This document shows, piece by piece, positions 1 to 8,347 of a stretch of DNA of 64,000 nucleotides. This stretch comes from an uncultured Pelagibacteraceae bacterium (GTDB lineage: Bacteria > Pseudomonadota > Alphaproteobacteria > Pelagibacterales > Pelagibacteraceae): NCBI GenBank assembly GCA_902557385.1, contig CACDZF010000002.1, forward strand, positions 62,001 through 126,000, given 5' to 3'. The first letter of the stretch is position 1. Each line of letters begins with the position of its first letter. The translations under genes were made by a program, and so were the position numbers. The notes below the pieces were generated by a model. That model saw nothing but the letters and a program-made list of their open reading frames with translations. It ran no database searches and was not told the origin of the DNA.

Positions 1-261
1 TATTCTGCAGATTTAAGCAAGTTGATGAATGAGCATAAGGTTAATGTTTATCAGACTTCTGATGCAATTCTTTCTGAACAATTGAAAGGATGGGATAAAG
101 TAGTGGGTGAATTTTCTGCGAAAGATCCATTCTTCAAGAAAATTGTAGATTCACAGAAGAAATATGCAAAAACAGTAATGAAATATCTTCTTATGAACCA
201 ACCAAACTACAGGTTGGCTTATGAGAATGAGTTTGGATCTTTAGGCGACGTAAAGATTTAA
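1..261 (+). CDS. TRAP transporter substrate-binding protein (DctP-like), C-terminal fragment (5' end outside window)
   Basis: Open frame from base 1 (YSADLSKLMNEHKVNVYQTSDAILSEQLKGWDKVV...); followed by DctQ and DctM genes. Confidence 0.75.
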   Translation, partial: YSADLSKLMNEHKVNVYQTSDAILSEQLKGWDKVVGEFSAKDPFFKKIVDSQKKYAKTVMKYLLMNQPNYRLAYENEFGSLGDVKI

Positions 262-283
262 ATATTTTAAAATATTATAGAAA

Positions 284-315
284 ATGGGGGTTTATTATAA
301 CCCCCATTTTTTTTT
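284..315 (+). terminator. Intrinsic terminator/attenuator-like hairpin between dctP-like and dctQ-like genes
   Basis: ATGGGGG (284-290) / CCCCCAT (301-307), 10-nt loop, followed by a T run to 315. Confidence 0.8.
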
Positions 316-351
316 AGACTAATTTCTATTGTGTTGTATGTTTAAGTCTTT

Positions 352-915
352 ATGAAAAAATACATAAATTTTATTGATCAACTTAGCATTAAAGTAGGTA
401 AATCATTTTCTTGGTGCATACTTATTTTATGTCTCGGAACTTGTTATGAAGTAGTAATGGCATATGCATTCAATAAGCCGACCTTATGGAACTTTGATTT
501 TAGTCTTCAAATGTATGGTGCAATATTTATGATGGCTGGTGCATACACTTTGGCTACAGAGGCACATGTAAGAGGAGATGTATTGTATAGATTGATGAAA
601 CCAACTAAACAAGCAAGATTAGATTTAGTTTTATATTTCTTATTTTTTTTCCCAGGTGTAATTGCTTTAACGTTTTATGGTTATGATTACGCTGCCTTAG
701 CATGGCGTGTACAAGAAACAAGTTGGAGTAGCCCTGCCCAAATACAAATTTATATGGCAAAGTCATTAATTCCACTTTCAGGATTTTTTTTAACTTTACA
801 GGGTATCAGTGAAGTAATGAAATGCTTAATTTGCATTAAAGAAAAACAGTGGCCAGAGAGAATTATTGTTTCTATGGAGACAGAACAATTGCTAATAAAG
901 AAACAAGGAAAGTAA
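352..915 (+). CDS. TRAP transporter small permease (DctQ-like)
   Basis: 187 aa, four hydrophobic segments, position between DctP-like and DctM-like genes. Confidence 0.8.
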   Translation: MKKYINFIDQLSIKVGKSFSWCILILCLGTCYEVVMAYAFNKPTLWNFDFSLQMYGAIFMMAGAYTLATEAHVRGDVLYRLMKPTKQARLDLVLYFLFFFPGVIALTFYGYDYAALAWRVQETSWSSPAQIQIYMAKSLIPLSGFFLTLQGISEVMKCLICIKEKQWPERIIVSMETEQLLIKKQGK

Positions 916-919
916 CGTC

Positions 920-2281
920 ATGTATTTCTATATACCTGATCCAGCAGTAGCTATGATTATGCTCGTATTCTTTTTAGGTGCAGTATTATTAGGATTCCCT
1001 ATTGCTTTTACATTAATGGCAGTAGGTATAGGTTTTGGGTATTACGCTTATTTTGATTGGGCGTTGATGGAACATTTGTTTGATAATAGAATTTTTAAAT
1101 TGTTTGTTCAAAACACTTACACGGTTATGGATAATAATGTTTTGACTGCTGTGCCCTTATTTTTGTTCATGGGATATTTAGTAGAAAGAGCAGGAATAGT
1201 ATCAAGATTATTTTTTGCTATCAGACTAGCTTCACATAAACTTCCTGCCTCAATGGCTGTGGCAGCTCTTATAACTTGTGCGCTATTTTCAACAGCAACT
1301 GGGATTATTGGTGCTGTTGTTACTCTAATGGGATTATTGGCATGGCCAGCTATGATAAAAGCTGGATACGACAAAAAATTCGCATCCGGAGTAATTTGTG
1401 CAGGAGGATGTCTTGGAATACTTATTCCACCAAGTATTATGTTAATAGTTTATTCTGTAATTGCTCAACTATCTCCTTTGAGACTGTTTGCAGCTGCAAT
1501 ATTTCCAGGTCTTCTACTAGCATTTCTATATATTTTATATTCTGTATCATTGGCAATTATAAATCCTAAGGTTGCTCCTAAACCAAGTAAAGAGGAAATA
1601 CCTCCGATAGGAAAAATTATTAAAGAGGTTTTCGTATCATTTGTTCCTCTTTTTACGTTAATATTACTTGTATTAGGCACTATTTTAGCAGGCTTGGCTA
1701 CTCCAGCAGAAGCAGCTGCTGTAGGTGCTTTTGGTTCAATTGTACTAGCATTTTTTTACAAAACATTAAAATGGGACAATTTCAAAGATGCAGTTTTTCT
1801 TACAGCAAAAACTTCAGCTATGATTATGTGGTTGTTTGTAGGTTCTTGGACATTTGCATCTGTTTTTTCTTATTTAGGAGGACATGAGGTTTTTGAACAT
1901 TTTTTCAAATCGATTGACATGGCGCCATGGCAATTTTTAGTTTTGACACAATTAATTATTTTTTTATTAGGATGGCCTTTAGAATGGACAGAGATTTTGA
2001 TAATTTTCGTTCCAATTTTTTTACCTTTAGTCGAATTTTTTGGTGTCAACCCATATTTATTTGCAATGTTAATTGCCTTAAACCTTCAAACATCTTTTTT
2101 AACCCCACCCATGGCAATGTCAGCTTATTATCTTAAAGGTGTTCAATCACAAAATGTAGAATTAATGGAAATTTTTAAAGGAATAATTCCATTCTTAGGC
2201 ATTGTTATATTCGCAATGGTTTTAATGTATATTTATCCTGAGATTGCTTTGTGGTTACCTGAAAAACTATTTGCAGACTAA
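920..2281 (+). CDS. TRAP transporter large permease (DctM-like)
   Basis: 453 aa multi-TM protein with ATPAEAAAVGAFGS and LIPPSIMLIVYS motifs typical of DctM. Confidence 0.9.
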   Translation: MYFYIPDPAVAMIMLVFFLGAVLLGFPIAFTLMAVGIGFGYYAYFDWALMEHLFDNRIFKLFVQNTYTVMDNNVLTAVPLFLFMGYLVERAGIVSRLFFAIRLASHKLPASMAVAALITCALFSTATGIIGAVVTLMGLLAWPAMIKAGYDKKFASGVICAGGCLGILIPPSIMLIVYSVIAQLSPLRLFAAAIFPGLLLAFLYILYSVSLAIINPKVAPKPSKEEIPPIGKIIKEVFVSFVPLFTLILLVLGTILAGLATPAEAAAVGAFGSIVLAFFYKTLKWDNFKDAVFLTAKTSAMIMWLFVGSWTFASVFSYLGGHEVFEHFFKSIDMAPWQFLVLTQLIIFLLGWPLEWTEILIIFVPIFLPLVEFFGVNPYLFAMLIALNLQTSFLTPPMAMSAYYLKGVQSQNVELMEIFKGIIPFLGIVIFAMVLMYIYPEIALWLPEKLFAD

Positions 2282-2282
2282 C

Positions 2283-3617
2283 ATGGATATTTTTAATTTA
2301 TCCGTACGTCAAATTGTAGAAAAAATCAAAAATGCAGAGATAACATCCGTAGAAGTTTGCAAATTATATATAGAGAGAATTAAAAAATTCGAAAAAGATA
2401 TTAAAGCTTGGGCTCACTTCGATGAAAAAATATTATTAGAAAAAGCTCAAGAGTCTGATGAGTTTAGGAAATCTGGTAATGCTCTTGGACCCTTGCATGG
2501 GGTTCCAGTTGCCTTAAAAGATATTGTTGGTACTTATGATATGCCTACTGAATGCGGAACCCCTTTAAGAAAAGGAAAATCAGCATCTCAAAATGCAGAA
2601 ATTGTAGATTTACTAAAATCATCTGGTGCTTTAATAATGGGCAAAACAGCTACATCAGAATTAGCTTTTTTAAGCCCCCCAAAAACAAGAAATCCCCATG
2701 ATTACAATAGAACACCAGGTGGATCCTCTAGTGGATCAGCAGCAGTAATAGCATCTCTTATGGCACCACTTTCTATTGGATCTCAGACTGGGGGATCTAT
2801 TATCAGACCAGCATCTTATTGTGGGGTTGTTGGATATAAACCTTCATATGGCCTCATATCTAGAAACGGTGTACTTAGAACTTCCTCTAAACTAGATCAT
2901 ATTGGTGTTTTTGGAAAAAAAGTTGAGGATGTTGCACTATTAGCAAAAATTTTGATTAAAAAAGACTCTTATGATGATGATTCAGTGCATTATTCTTCAG
3001 AACATTTATTAACTGAATGCTTGAAAGACCCAATTTATGAACCGAAGTTTATTTTTTATAAAACAAAAAGTTGGAATAAGGTTGATAAGAAGTCTAGAGA
3101 GTCTTTTGAATTTTTTATTAAATCATTTAAAAAAAATATAGAAATTTTTGATACACCATCCTATTTTGAAAGAATATCGAAATATCATAAATTAATTCAT
3201 GAAGTGGATTTAGCGAATAATTTTAGCGATTATTATAAAAATTACAGAAAAAAACTCTCAAAAGAAATGATAAATGCTATTCAAAATGGAATGAAGCACT
3301 CAGCGAAGGAGTATGCAGAAGCTATAGACTTTATGAAGAGAAGTTATGATTCTTACAAAGAAGTTTTTGAAGATTACTACGCTGTACTTACACCATCAAG
3401 CACTGGTGTAGCTGACAAAGGTCTTAAAAGTACAGGTTCAGCGGATTTTAATAGAGTTTGGTCATTTCTAGGCACTCCTTCAATATCTCTTCCTTTACTT
3501 CAAGGGGAAAATAATTTACCATTAGGAATTCAAATGGTAGGTGCCAAATATGACGACCATAGGTTTTTAAGTACTGCTAGATGGTTAGAGACAAAATCAG
3601 AGGAGCATAATGAATAA
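2283..3617 (+). CDS. Amidase signature family protein (GatA-like amidase)
   Basis: GGSSSGSAAVIASLMAPLSIGSQTGGSIIRPASYCGVVGYKPS amidase signature; ATG at 2283 chosen over the track start at 2244. Confidence 0.88.
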   Translation: MDIFNLSVRQIVEKIKNAEITSVEVCKLYIERIKKFEKDIKAWAHFDEKILLEKAQESDEFRKSGNALGPLHGVPVALKDIVGTYDMPTECGTPLRKGKSASQNAEIVDLLKSSGALIMGKTATSELAFLSPPKTRNPHDYNRTPGGSSSGSAAVIASLMAPLSIGSQTGGSIIRPASYCGVVGYKPSYGLISRNGVLRTSSKLDHIGVFGKKVEDVALLAKILIKKDSYDDDSVHYSSEHLLTECLKDPIYEPKFIFYKTKSWNKVDKKSRESFEFFIKSFKKNIEIFDTPSYFERISKYHKLIHEVDLANNFSDYYKNYRKKLSKEMINAIQNGMKHSAKEYAEAIDFMKRSYDSYKEVFEDYYAVLTPSSTGVADKGLKSTGSADFNRVWSFLGTPSISLPLLQGENNLPLGIQMVGAKYDDHRFLSTARWLETKSEEHNE

Positions 3618-3786
3618 ATTAATTTCAATAATTGGAATATCATTTTCCCTTTTCTTTTTGATAGGGTTAGCAACTACATTAACCAGGTCTCCAATGATAA
3701 CTTTTCTAGACGTACTTCCAGTTTATATCATTATGGGAATAGCTATCACTCTTATGATATATGAAACTTTTTTTGATAAAAAATAA
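3610..3786 (+). CDS. Small hydrophobic membrane protein, 58 aa (below ORF-track cutoff)
   Basis: MNKLISIIGISFSLFFLIGLATTLTRSPMITFLDVLPVYIIMGIAITLMIYETFFDKK; ATG overlaps the end of the amidase gene; two hydrophobic stretches. Confidence 0.6.
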   Translation: MNKLISIIGISFSLFFLIGLATTLTRSPMITFLDVLPVYIIMGIAITLMIYETFFDKK

Positions 3787-3814
3787 TTAAATATTTTTAA
3801 GCTGAAAAAAAAGA

Positions 3815-4609
3815 ATGAATTTAAATTATATATTTATTCTAGTTTTTGTAATTTATTTTGTTACTGCTGTCTCAATTTATTTCTTACAAAGAAAACTTCT
3901 TTATCATCCCTCAGTTGATAATTATTTGAATGAAAAAGACCTAAATCACAAAATTAAAAAAATTTATGTAAAATCAGATAATGATTTAATTGGATGGTAT
4001 CATAAAAAAAATAAAAACTTCAAAACTTTGCTTTTTTTTCATGGAAATGCAGGTAGACTTGATAATAGAATTTACAAACTTAACGAAATTTCAAATCTAG
4101 ATCTAAACTATCTTATTGTTGCCTATAGAGGATTTAGTGGAAACGCTGGCAAACCTAGTGAGTTTGGCTTGTATAAAGATGCCAATGAGTCAAAAAAATG
4201 GTTAAATCAAAACGGAGTAAGGGACGAAGATATAATTCTGTATGGAGAATCTTTAGGTACTGCGATTGCCATAGATATGAGTCAAAACTTCAAACTATCT
4301 GGAATAATACTAGAGTCACCATTCACATCAATGACAAAATTAGCTAAAAAATATTACCCATTTTTACCAATAAATTTATTATTAAAAGATAAATACGAAA
4401 ACTTAAAAAAAATTAAAAATATTAATTTTCCAGTTTTGGTAATGCATGGAAAAAAAGACAAAATTGTACCATTTTCAATGGGAAAGACTATTTTTGAAAA
4501 TGCTAATAAACCAAAATATAGTTATTTTAACGATTTTGATGATCATATGATGGAGTATAATCAGGATCTGATCAATTCTATTGAAAATTTTGTAGAACAG
4601 TTAAGTTAG
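3815..4609 (+). CDS. Alpha/beta hydrolase
   Basis: LFFHGNAGRLDNR, GESLGTAIAIDM nucleophile elbow, VMHGKKDKIVPF. Confidence 0.8.
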   Translation: MNLNYIFILVFVIYFVTAVSIYFLQRKLLYHPSVDNYLNEKDLNHKIKKIYVKSDNDLIGWYHKKNKNFKTLLFFHGNAGRLDNRIYKLNEISNLDLNYLIVAYRGFSGNAGKPSEFGLYKDANESKKWLNQNGVRDEDIILYGESLGTAIAIDMSQNFKLSGIILESPFTSMTKLAKKYYPFLPINLLLKDKYENLKKIKNINFPVLVMHGKKDKIVPFSMGKTIFENANKPKYSYFNDFDDHMMEYNQDLINSIENFVEQLS

Positions 4610-5523
4610 TTTGTACTGATAAAAGCATCTGCAAATTTTTCTGCTTCAAAAATTTGTAAATCATCCTCTTTTTCACCTAGACCTAAAGCAACAATTGGTA
4701 ATTTATATTTCTTAGCTACAGCTATTAAAATTCCACCTTTTGCAGTTCCGTCAAGTTTAGTCATTATTAAACCTGTTATTGGAATTATTTTATTAAATTC
4801 CTCCACTTGATTTATTACATTTTGCCCAGAAGTTGCATCTAAAACTAATAATACTTCGTGAGGAGCATTAGGATCAATTTTTTTGGTAACATTTGCAATT
4901 TTTTTATATTCTTCCATTAAATTTTTTTTATTTTGTAATCTTCCAGCGGTATCTATAATCACATGAGTAAATTTGTTCTTAATTGCTTGATCAACAGCTT
5001 TAAATGCAACAGAAGCAGGATCAGAACCCTGTGCGGATTTAATTATATTTACATCTATTTTTTTAGCCCAGTTTTCCAACTGTTCAATTGCTGCAGCTCT
5101 GAAAGTATCAGATGCTGAAAAAATAACTTTATTACCATTAAATTTTAAAATTTTTCCTAATTTTCCAATTGTAGTTGTTTTTCCAACTCCATTAACACCA
5201 GAAACAAGAATTGTATTTAAGTCAGTTTTATTTGCAAAAAAATGGTTTTTTTCTAGTGGAGACATTAAATCAATTATATATTTTCTTAGAATTGAATTAA
5301 TTTCATCAACTTTATTTTTATTTGGATCAATTTTTCTTTCTGCAATTATTTTTTTAATTTCTTCTGATGCAATAATACCCACATCAGATTGTATCAAAAA
5401 CTCCTCAATTTCATCTAGTGTTTTGTCATCAATTTCTTTTTTTACAATTATTTCCTTAAGCCCAGAAGCAAAAGTAGAGGCACTTTTTTTAAAACCTAAT
5501 TTAAATTTTTCAAAAATACCCAT
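4606..5523 (-). CDS. ftsY: Signal recognition particle receptor FtsY
   Basis: GVNGVGKTTTIGKLGKIL, DTAGRLQNKKNLMEEYKKI, TKLDGTAKGG. Confidence 0.95.
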   Translation of the reverse strand: MGIFEKFKLGFKKSASTFASGLKEIIVKKEIDDKTLDEIEEFLIQSDVGIIASEEIKKIIAERKIDPNKNKVDEINSILRKYIIDLMSPLEKNHFFANKTDLNTILVSGVNGVGKTTTIGKLGKILKFNGNKVIFSASDTFRAAAIEQLENWAKKIDVNIIKSAQGSDPASVAFKAVDQAIKNKFTHVIIDTAGRLQNKKNLMEEYKKIANVTKKIDPNAPHEVLLVLDATSGQNVINQVEEFNKIIPITGLIMTKLDGTAKGGILIAVAKKYKLPIVALGLGEKEDDLQIFEAEKFADAFISTN

Positions 5524-6341
5524 TATAATTTTATTTTAATTTCCTTAATATCCGAAACAGGACCTGTCATAGAAATAATTCCATCATATTCAATATTTAA
5601 AAAACCCTCTTTGAAATGAATATTGTTGTTTTTACCAGCAATTTTTTTTTCGAAAGCTACAACTCCTGTTGCACAGGCAGCTGTTCCACATGCTTTAGTT
5701 TGTCCAGCTCCACGTTCCCAAACATTTACTAAGATATTATTACTCTCTTTTATTTGAGCAAATGTAACATTTATTTTTTCTGGAAATAATTCATGGTTTT
5801 CAATTAATGGTCCAATTTGTTTTAAGTCATATTTATAACAGTCATCAACAAAAAAAACTATATGTGGATTTCCTACATTTAATGCATAACCATTTTTAAA
5901 TTCTTCGTTTCCAATTTTTAGGTTTATATTTTTACAATCTATATTTTTCGATAAAGGAATTTTTTGCCAACTAAAAATAGGATTACCCATTACAATTCTA
6001 ACATTATTTTCAGAAATTTTTTGAGCTTTTAAAACTCTATTACCAGCTAGTACTGCAGCATGCTTAATTTTTTTTTCATCACATATAAGTTTTGCAACAC
6101 ATCTACTTCCATTGCCACAAGCTTCAACTTCTTCACCATCAGAATTAAATATTGTTATGGGAATATAATTAGGAGCCTGAGGATCTATCTCATCAAGGAA
6201 TATTAACTGGTCAAAACCAATATTATCTCTTTTTCCTAACTCAACAATTTTTTCTTTAACAATAGAAATTGAATTTTTTCTTCTATCAATGATAACAAAA
6301 TCATTACCTAAACCATCCATTTTAAAAGCTTTGAATTCCAT
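5523..6341 (-). CDS. dapF: Diaminopimelate epimerase
   Basis: FKMDGLGNDFVIID, EACGNGSRCVAK, ERGAGQTKACGTAACA motifs. Confidence 0.95.
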   Translation of the reverse strand: MEFKAFKMDGLGNDFVIIDRRKNSISIVKEKIVELGKRDNIGFDQLIFLDEIDPQAPNYIPITIFNSDGEEVEACGNGSRCVAKLICDEKKIKHAAVLAGNRVLKAQKISENNVRIVMGNPIFSWQKIPLSKNIDCKNINLKIGNEEFKNGYALNVGNPHIVFFVDDCYKYDLKQIGPLIENHELFPEKINVTFAQIKESNNILVNVWERGAGQTKACGTAACATGVVAFEKKIAGKNNNIHFKEGFLNIEYDGIISMTGPVSDIKEIKIKL

Positions 6342-6387
6342 ATAATAATACTTAACTTATTTATTGACTTTTTGAAGCTCTATTATA

Positions 6388-6490
6388 GTTTATCGCAGTT
6401 TCCGCAAAATAAGCAATTTGCGGTGTCTTTGGTAACAAAGAGATCGACACCAGTCAGCGAGGGTTCGCCCACTGGTGCGATAGCTGCTGG
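6388..6490 (+). ncRNA. Putative structured RNA / 5' leader upstream of ffh (multi-helix, not assignable to a family by eye)
   Basis: Locally GC-rich (51 of 100 bases at 6391-6490 are G/C). Closing helix UAUCGCA (6391-6397)/UGCGAUA (6476-6482); CCGCAAA (6402-6408)/UUUGCGG (6417-6423); CUUUG-GUAA-CAAAG (6427-6440); CCAGU (6450-6454)/ACUGG (6471-6475). Alternative helix CCAG(U)CAGC (6450-6458)/GCUGCUGG (6483-6490). Confidence 0.6.
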
Positions 6491-6498
6491 ATGAAAAT

Positions 6499-7857
6499 AT
6501 GTTTGAAAATTTGACAAATAAATTTGAAGAAGTTTTTTCTTCTCTAAAAAAAGCACCATCGCTTGATGAAAAACAAGTTGATGAAGGGCTTAGAGGTATA
6601 AGACAAGCTCTTTTAGAGGCGGATGTATCTCTAAATGTGGCTAAAAATTTCATCGAAAGTGTTAAACCAAAAGCTCTAGGTCAAGAAATAATTAGATCTA
6701 CCTCACCCGGCCAAATGGTTATTAAAATAGTTTATGATGAAATAGTAAAGTTACTTGGTGAAAAAAATGAAGAGATAAATTTAAATGCTGTTCCACCTGT
6801 TCCTATGATGTTAGTAGGACTTCAGGGTTCAGGAAAAACAACCACGACAGCTAAACTAGCTAAATTTTTGGAAAAAGATAAAAAAAAGAAAATAATGATG
6901 GTTAGTCTTGATGTTTACAGACCAGCTGCACAAGAACAATTAAAATCTTTAGGCGAGCAAAATAATATAATGACATTGCCAGTGATTGAAGGCCAATTGC
7001 CAGCAGATATCTGCAGGAGAGCAATTAGTGCTGCTAACTTAAATGGAGCAGAAATAATTTTATTTGATACTGCAGGAAGAACTCAAATTGATCTTCAAAT
7101 GATGAGTGAGATAAAGCAAATAGAAAGTATAATTAAACCAACAGAAACATTTCTTGTTGCAGATTCTCTTACAGGCCAAGTGGCCGCTGAAGTTGCAAAA
7201 GAATTTAAAAATACAGTAAATCTAACTGGAATTATTTTAACTAGAGCCGATGGTGACGCAAGAGGTGGAGCGGCTGTTAGTATGAAATATGTATCTCAAG
7301 TACCAATAAAATTTTTAGGGATCGGAGAAAAAATAGATAATATTGAAGTATTTCATCCGGATCGTATTGCAAACCGAATATTAGGCATGGGAGATGTTGT
7401 TTCTTTAGTCGAAAAGGCCGCCCAGGATCTTGGAGAAGAAAATATTAAAAAAGCTGAAGAAAATTTAAAAAAAGGACAATTTTCATTAGAGGACTATTTA
7501 ACTCAACTTAGGCAGATGAAAAAAATGGGAGGAATTGAGGGTGTTATGTCTTTCTTACCCGGCGTTTCTAAAATTAAATCTCAAATGGATGCAGCAGGAG
7601 TAGACGAAAAAATTATAACTCAAAATGAGGCAATAATATTATCTATGACTAAAAAAGAGAGAGAAGATCCAAAAATCATTAATGGATCTAGAAAGAAAAG
7701 AATTGCTAATGGCTCTGGAACAGATACAGCCACTATCAATAAATTGCTTAAGCAATTTAAAATGATGTCTGAAATGATGAAAAAGATGTCAAAAGGAAAT
7801 CTGAAAGGTATGACTGACAAAGGAATACCGCCAGAGCTTTTTAATCAATTAAAATAA
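6499..7857 (+). CDS. ffh: Signal recognition particle protein Ffh
   Basis: GLQGSGKTTTTAKLAKFL, DTAGRTQIDLQMMSE, TRADGDARGGAA; Met-rich C-terminal M domain. Confidence 0.96.
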   Translation: MFENLTNKFEEVFSSLKKAPSLDEKQVDEGLRGIRQALLEADVSLNVAKNFIESVKPKALGQEIIRSTSPGQMVIKIVYDEIVKLLGEKNEEINLNAVPPVPMMLVGLQGSGKTTTTAKLAKFLEKDKKKKIMMVSLDVYRPAAQEQLKSLGEQNNIMTLPVIEGQLPADICRRAISAANLNGAEIILFDTAGRTQIDLQMMSEIKQIESIIKPTETFLVADSLTGQVAAEVAKEFKNTVNLTGIILTRADGDARGGAAVSMKYVSQVPIKFLGIGEKIDNIEVFHPDRIANRILGMGDVVSLVEKAAQDLGEENIKKAEENLKKGQFSLEDYLTQLRQMKKMGGIEGVMSFLPGVSKIKSQMDAAGVDEKIITQNEAIILSMTKKEREDPKIINGSRKKRIANGSGTDTATINKLLKQFKMMSEMMKKMSKGNLKGMTDKGIPPELFNQLK

Positions 7858-7870
7858 TGAAAGGAATAAA

Positions 7871-8344
7871 ATGTTAAAGTTAAGATTGTCAATGGGTGGG
7901 ACGAAAAAGAGACCGGTATACAAAATAGTTGTTGCAGATAGTAGATTTTCAAGAGATGGAAGATTTATAGAAAAACTTGGTTTTTTTAATCCACTGTTAC
8001 CAAAAGATAAAAAAGAAAGAGTTGGATTAGAAATAGATAGAATTAAATATTGGTTAGGACAAGGAGCACAACCTACAATTAGAGTTTCTAGAATACTTGG
8101 AGAAAATCAATTAATGCCAATGCCAGCTAAAGGAAATAATCCTCAGAAAGCAATTCCAAAAAAAGATAGAAAGAAAAAAGATGAAGCTGCACCTTCTGGT
8201 GAAGCACCTAAGGAAGATGCTAAAAAAGCAGAAGCACCTAAGGAAGAAGCTAAAAAAGCAGAAGCACCAAAGGAAGAAGCTAAAAAAGTAGAAGCACCAA
8301 AGGAAGAAGCTAAAAAAGCAGAAGCACCAAAGGAAACAAAATAA
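7871..8344 (+). CDS. rpsP: 30S ribosomal protein bS16 with repetitive C-terminal extension
   Basis: MLKLRLSMGGTKKRPVYKIVVADSRFSRDGRFIEKLGFFNP; then Lys/Glu/Ala/Pro-rich tail. Confidence 0.95.
   Translation: MLKLRLSMGGTKKRPVYKIVVADSRFSRDGRFIEKLGFFNPLLPKDKKERVGLEIDRIKYWLGQGAQPTIRVSRILGENQLMPMPAKGNNPQKAIPKKDRKKKDEAAPSGEAPKEDAKKAEAPKEEAKKAEAPKEEAKKVEAPKEEAKKAEAPKETK
8201..8335 (+). repeat. 30-bp in-frame tandem repeat in rpsP tail (about 4.5 copies, EAPKEEAKKA unit)
   Basis: GAAGCACC[T/A]AAGGAAGA[T/A]GCTAAAAAAG[C/T]A copies start at 8201, 8231, 8261, 8291, partial copy at 8321. Confidence 0.92.
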
Positions 8345-8347
8345 TTT

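Noticed and set aside
1117-1374. Antisense ORF within dctM (likewise other 60-140 aa antisense ORFs, such as 15801-16124, 17528-17887, 25530-25946, 27738-28034, 37521-37874)
   Set aside because: Each lies opposite a well-supported conserved gene; consistent with chance open frames.
1276-1569. Same-strand overlapping ORF within dctM
   Set aside because: Out-of-frame translation of a conserved permease; low-complexity Cys/Ser/Ile content.
6391-6482. tRNA or tmRNA piece, given a 7-bp closing stem and a GGTTCG sequence
   Set aside because: No proper 5-bp T arm with 7-nt loop and conserved A58, second helix too long for a D arm, no usable anticodon loop, no CCA or discriminator pattern.
6388-6490. 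4.5S/SRP RNA gene next to ffh
   Set aside because: GUAA loop is compatible with an SRP tetraloop, but the conserved internal-loop sequences (CAGG...GGAAGGAAGCAGCC type) are absent on both strands.
6390-6653. 87-aa minus-strand ORF from the track
   Set aside because: Runs antisense through ffh and the structured region; composition not protein-like.
8201-8335. CRISPR-like array
   Set aside because: Contiguous in-frame coding repeat without spacers; no cas genes in the window.
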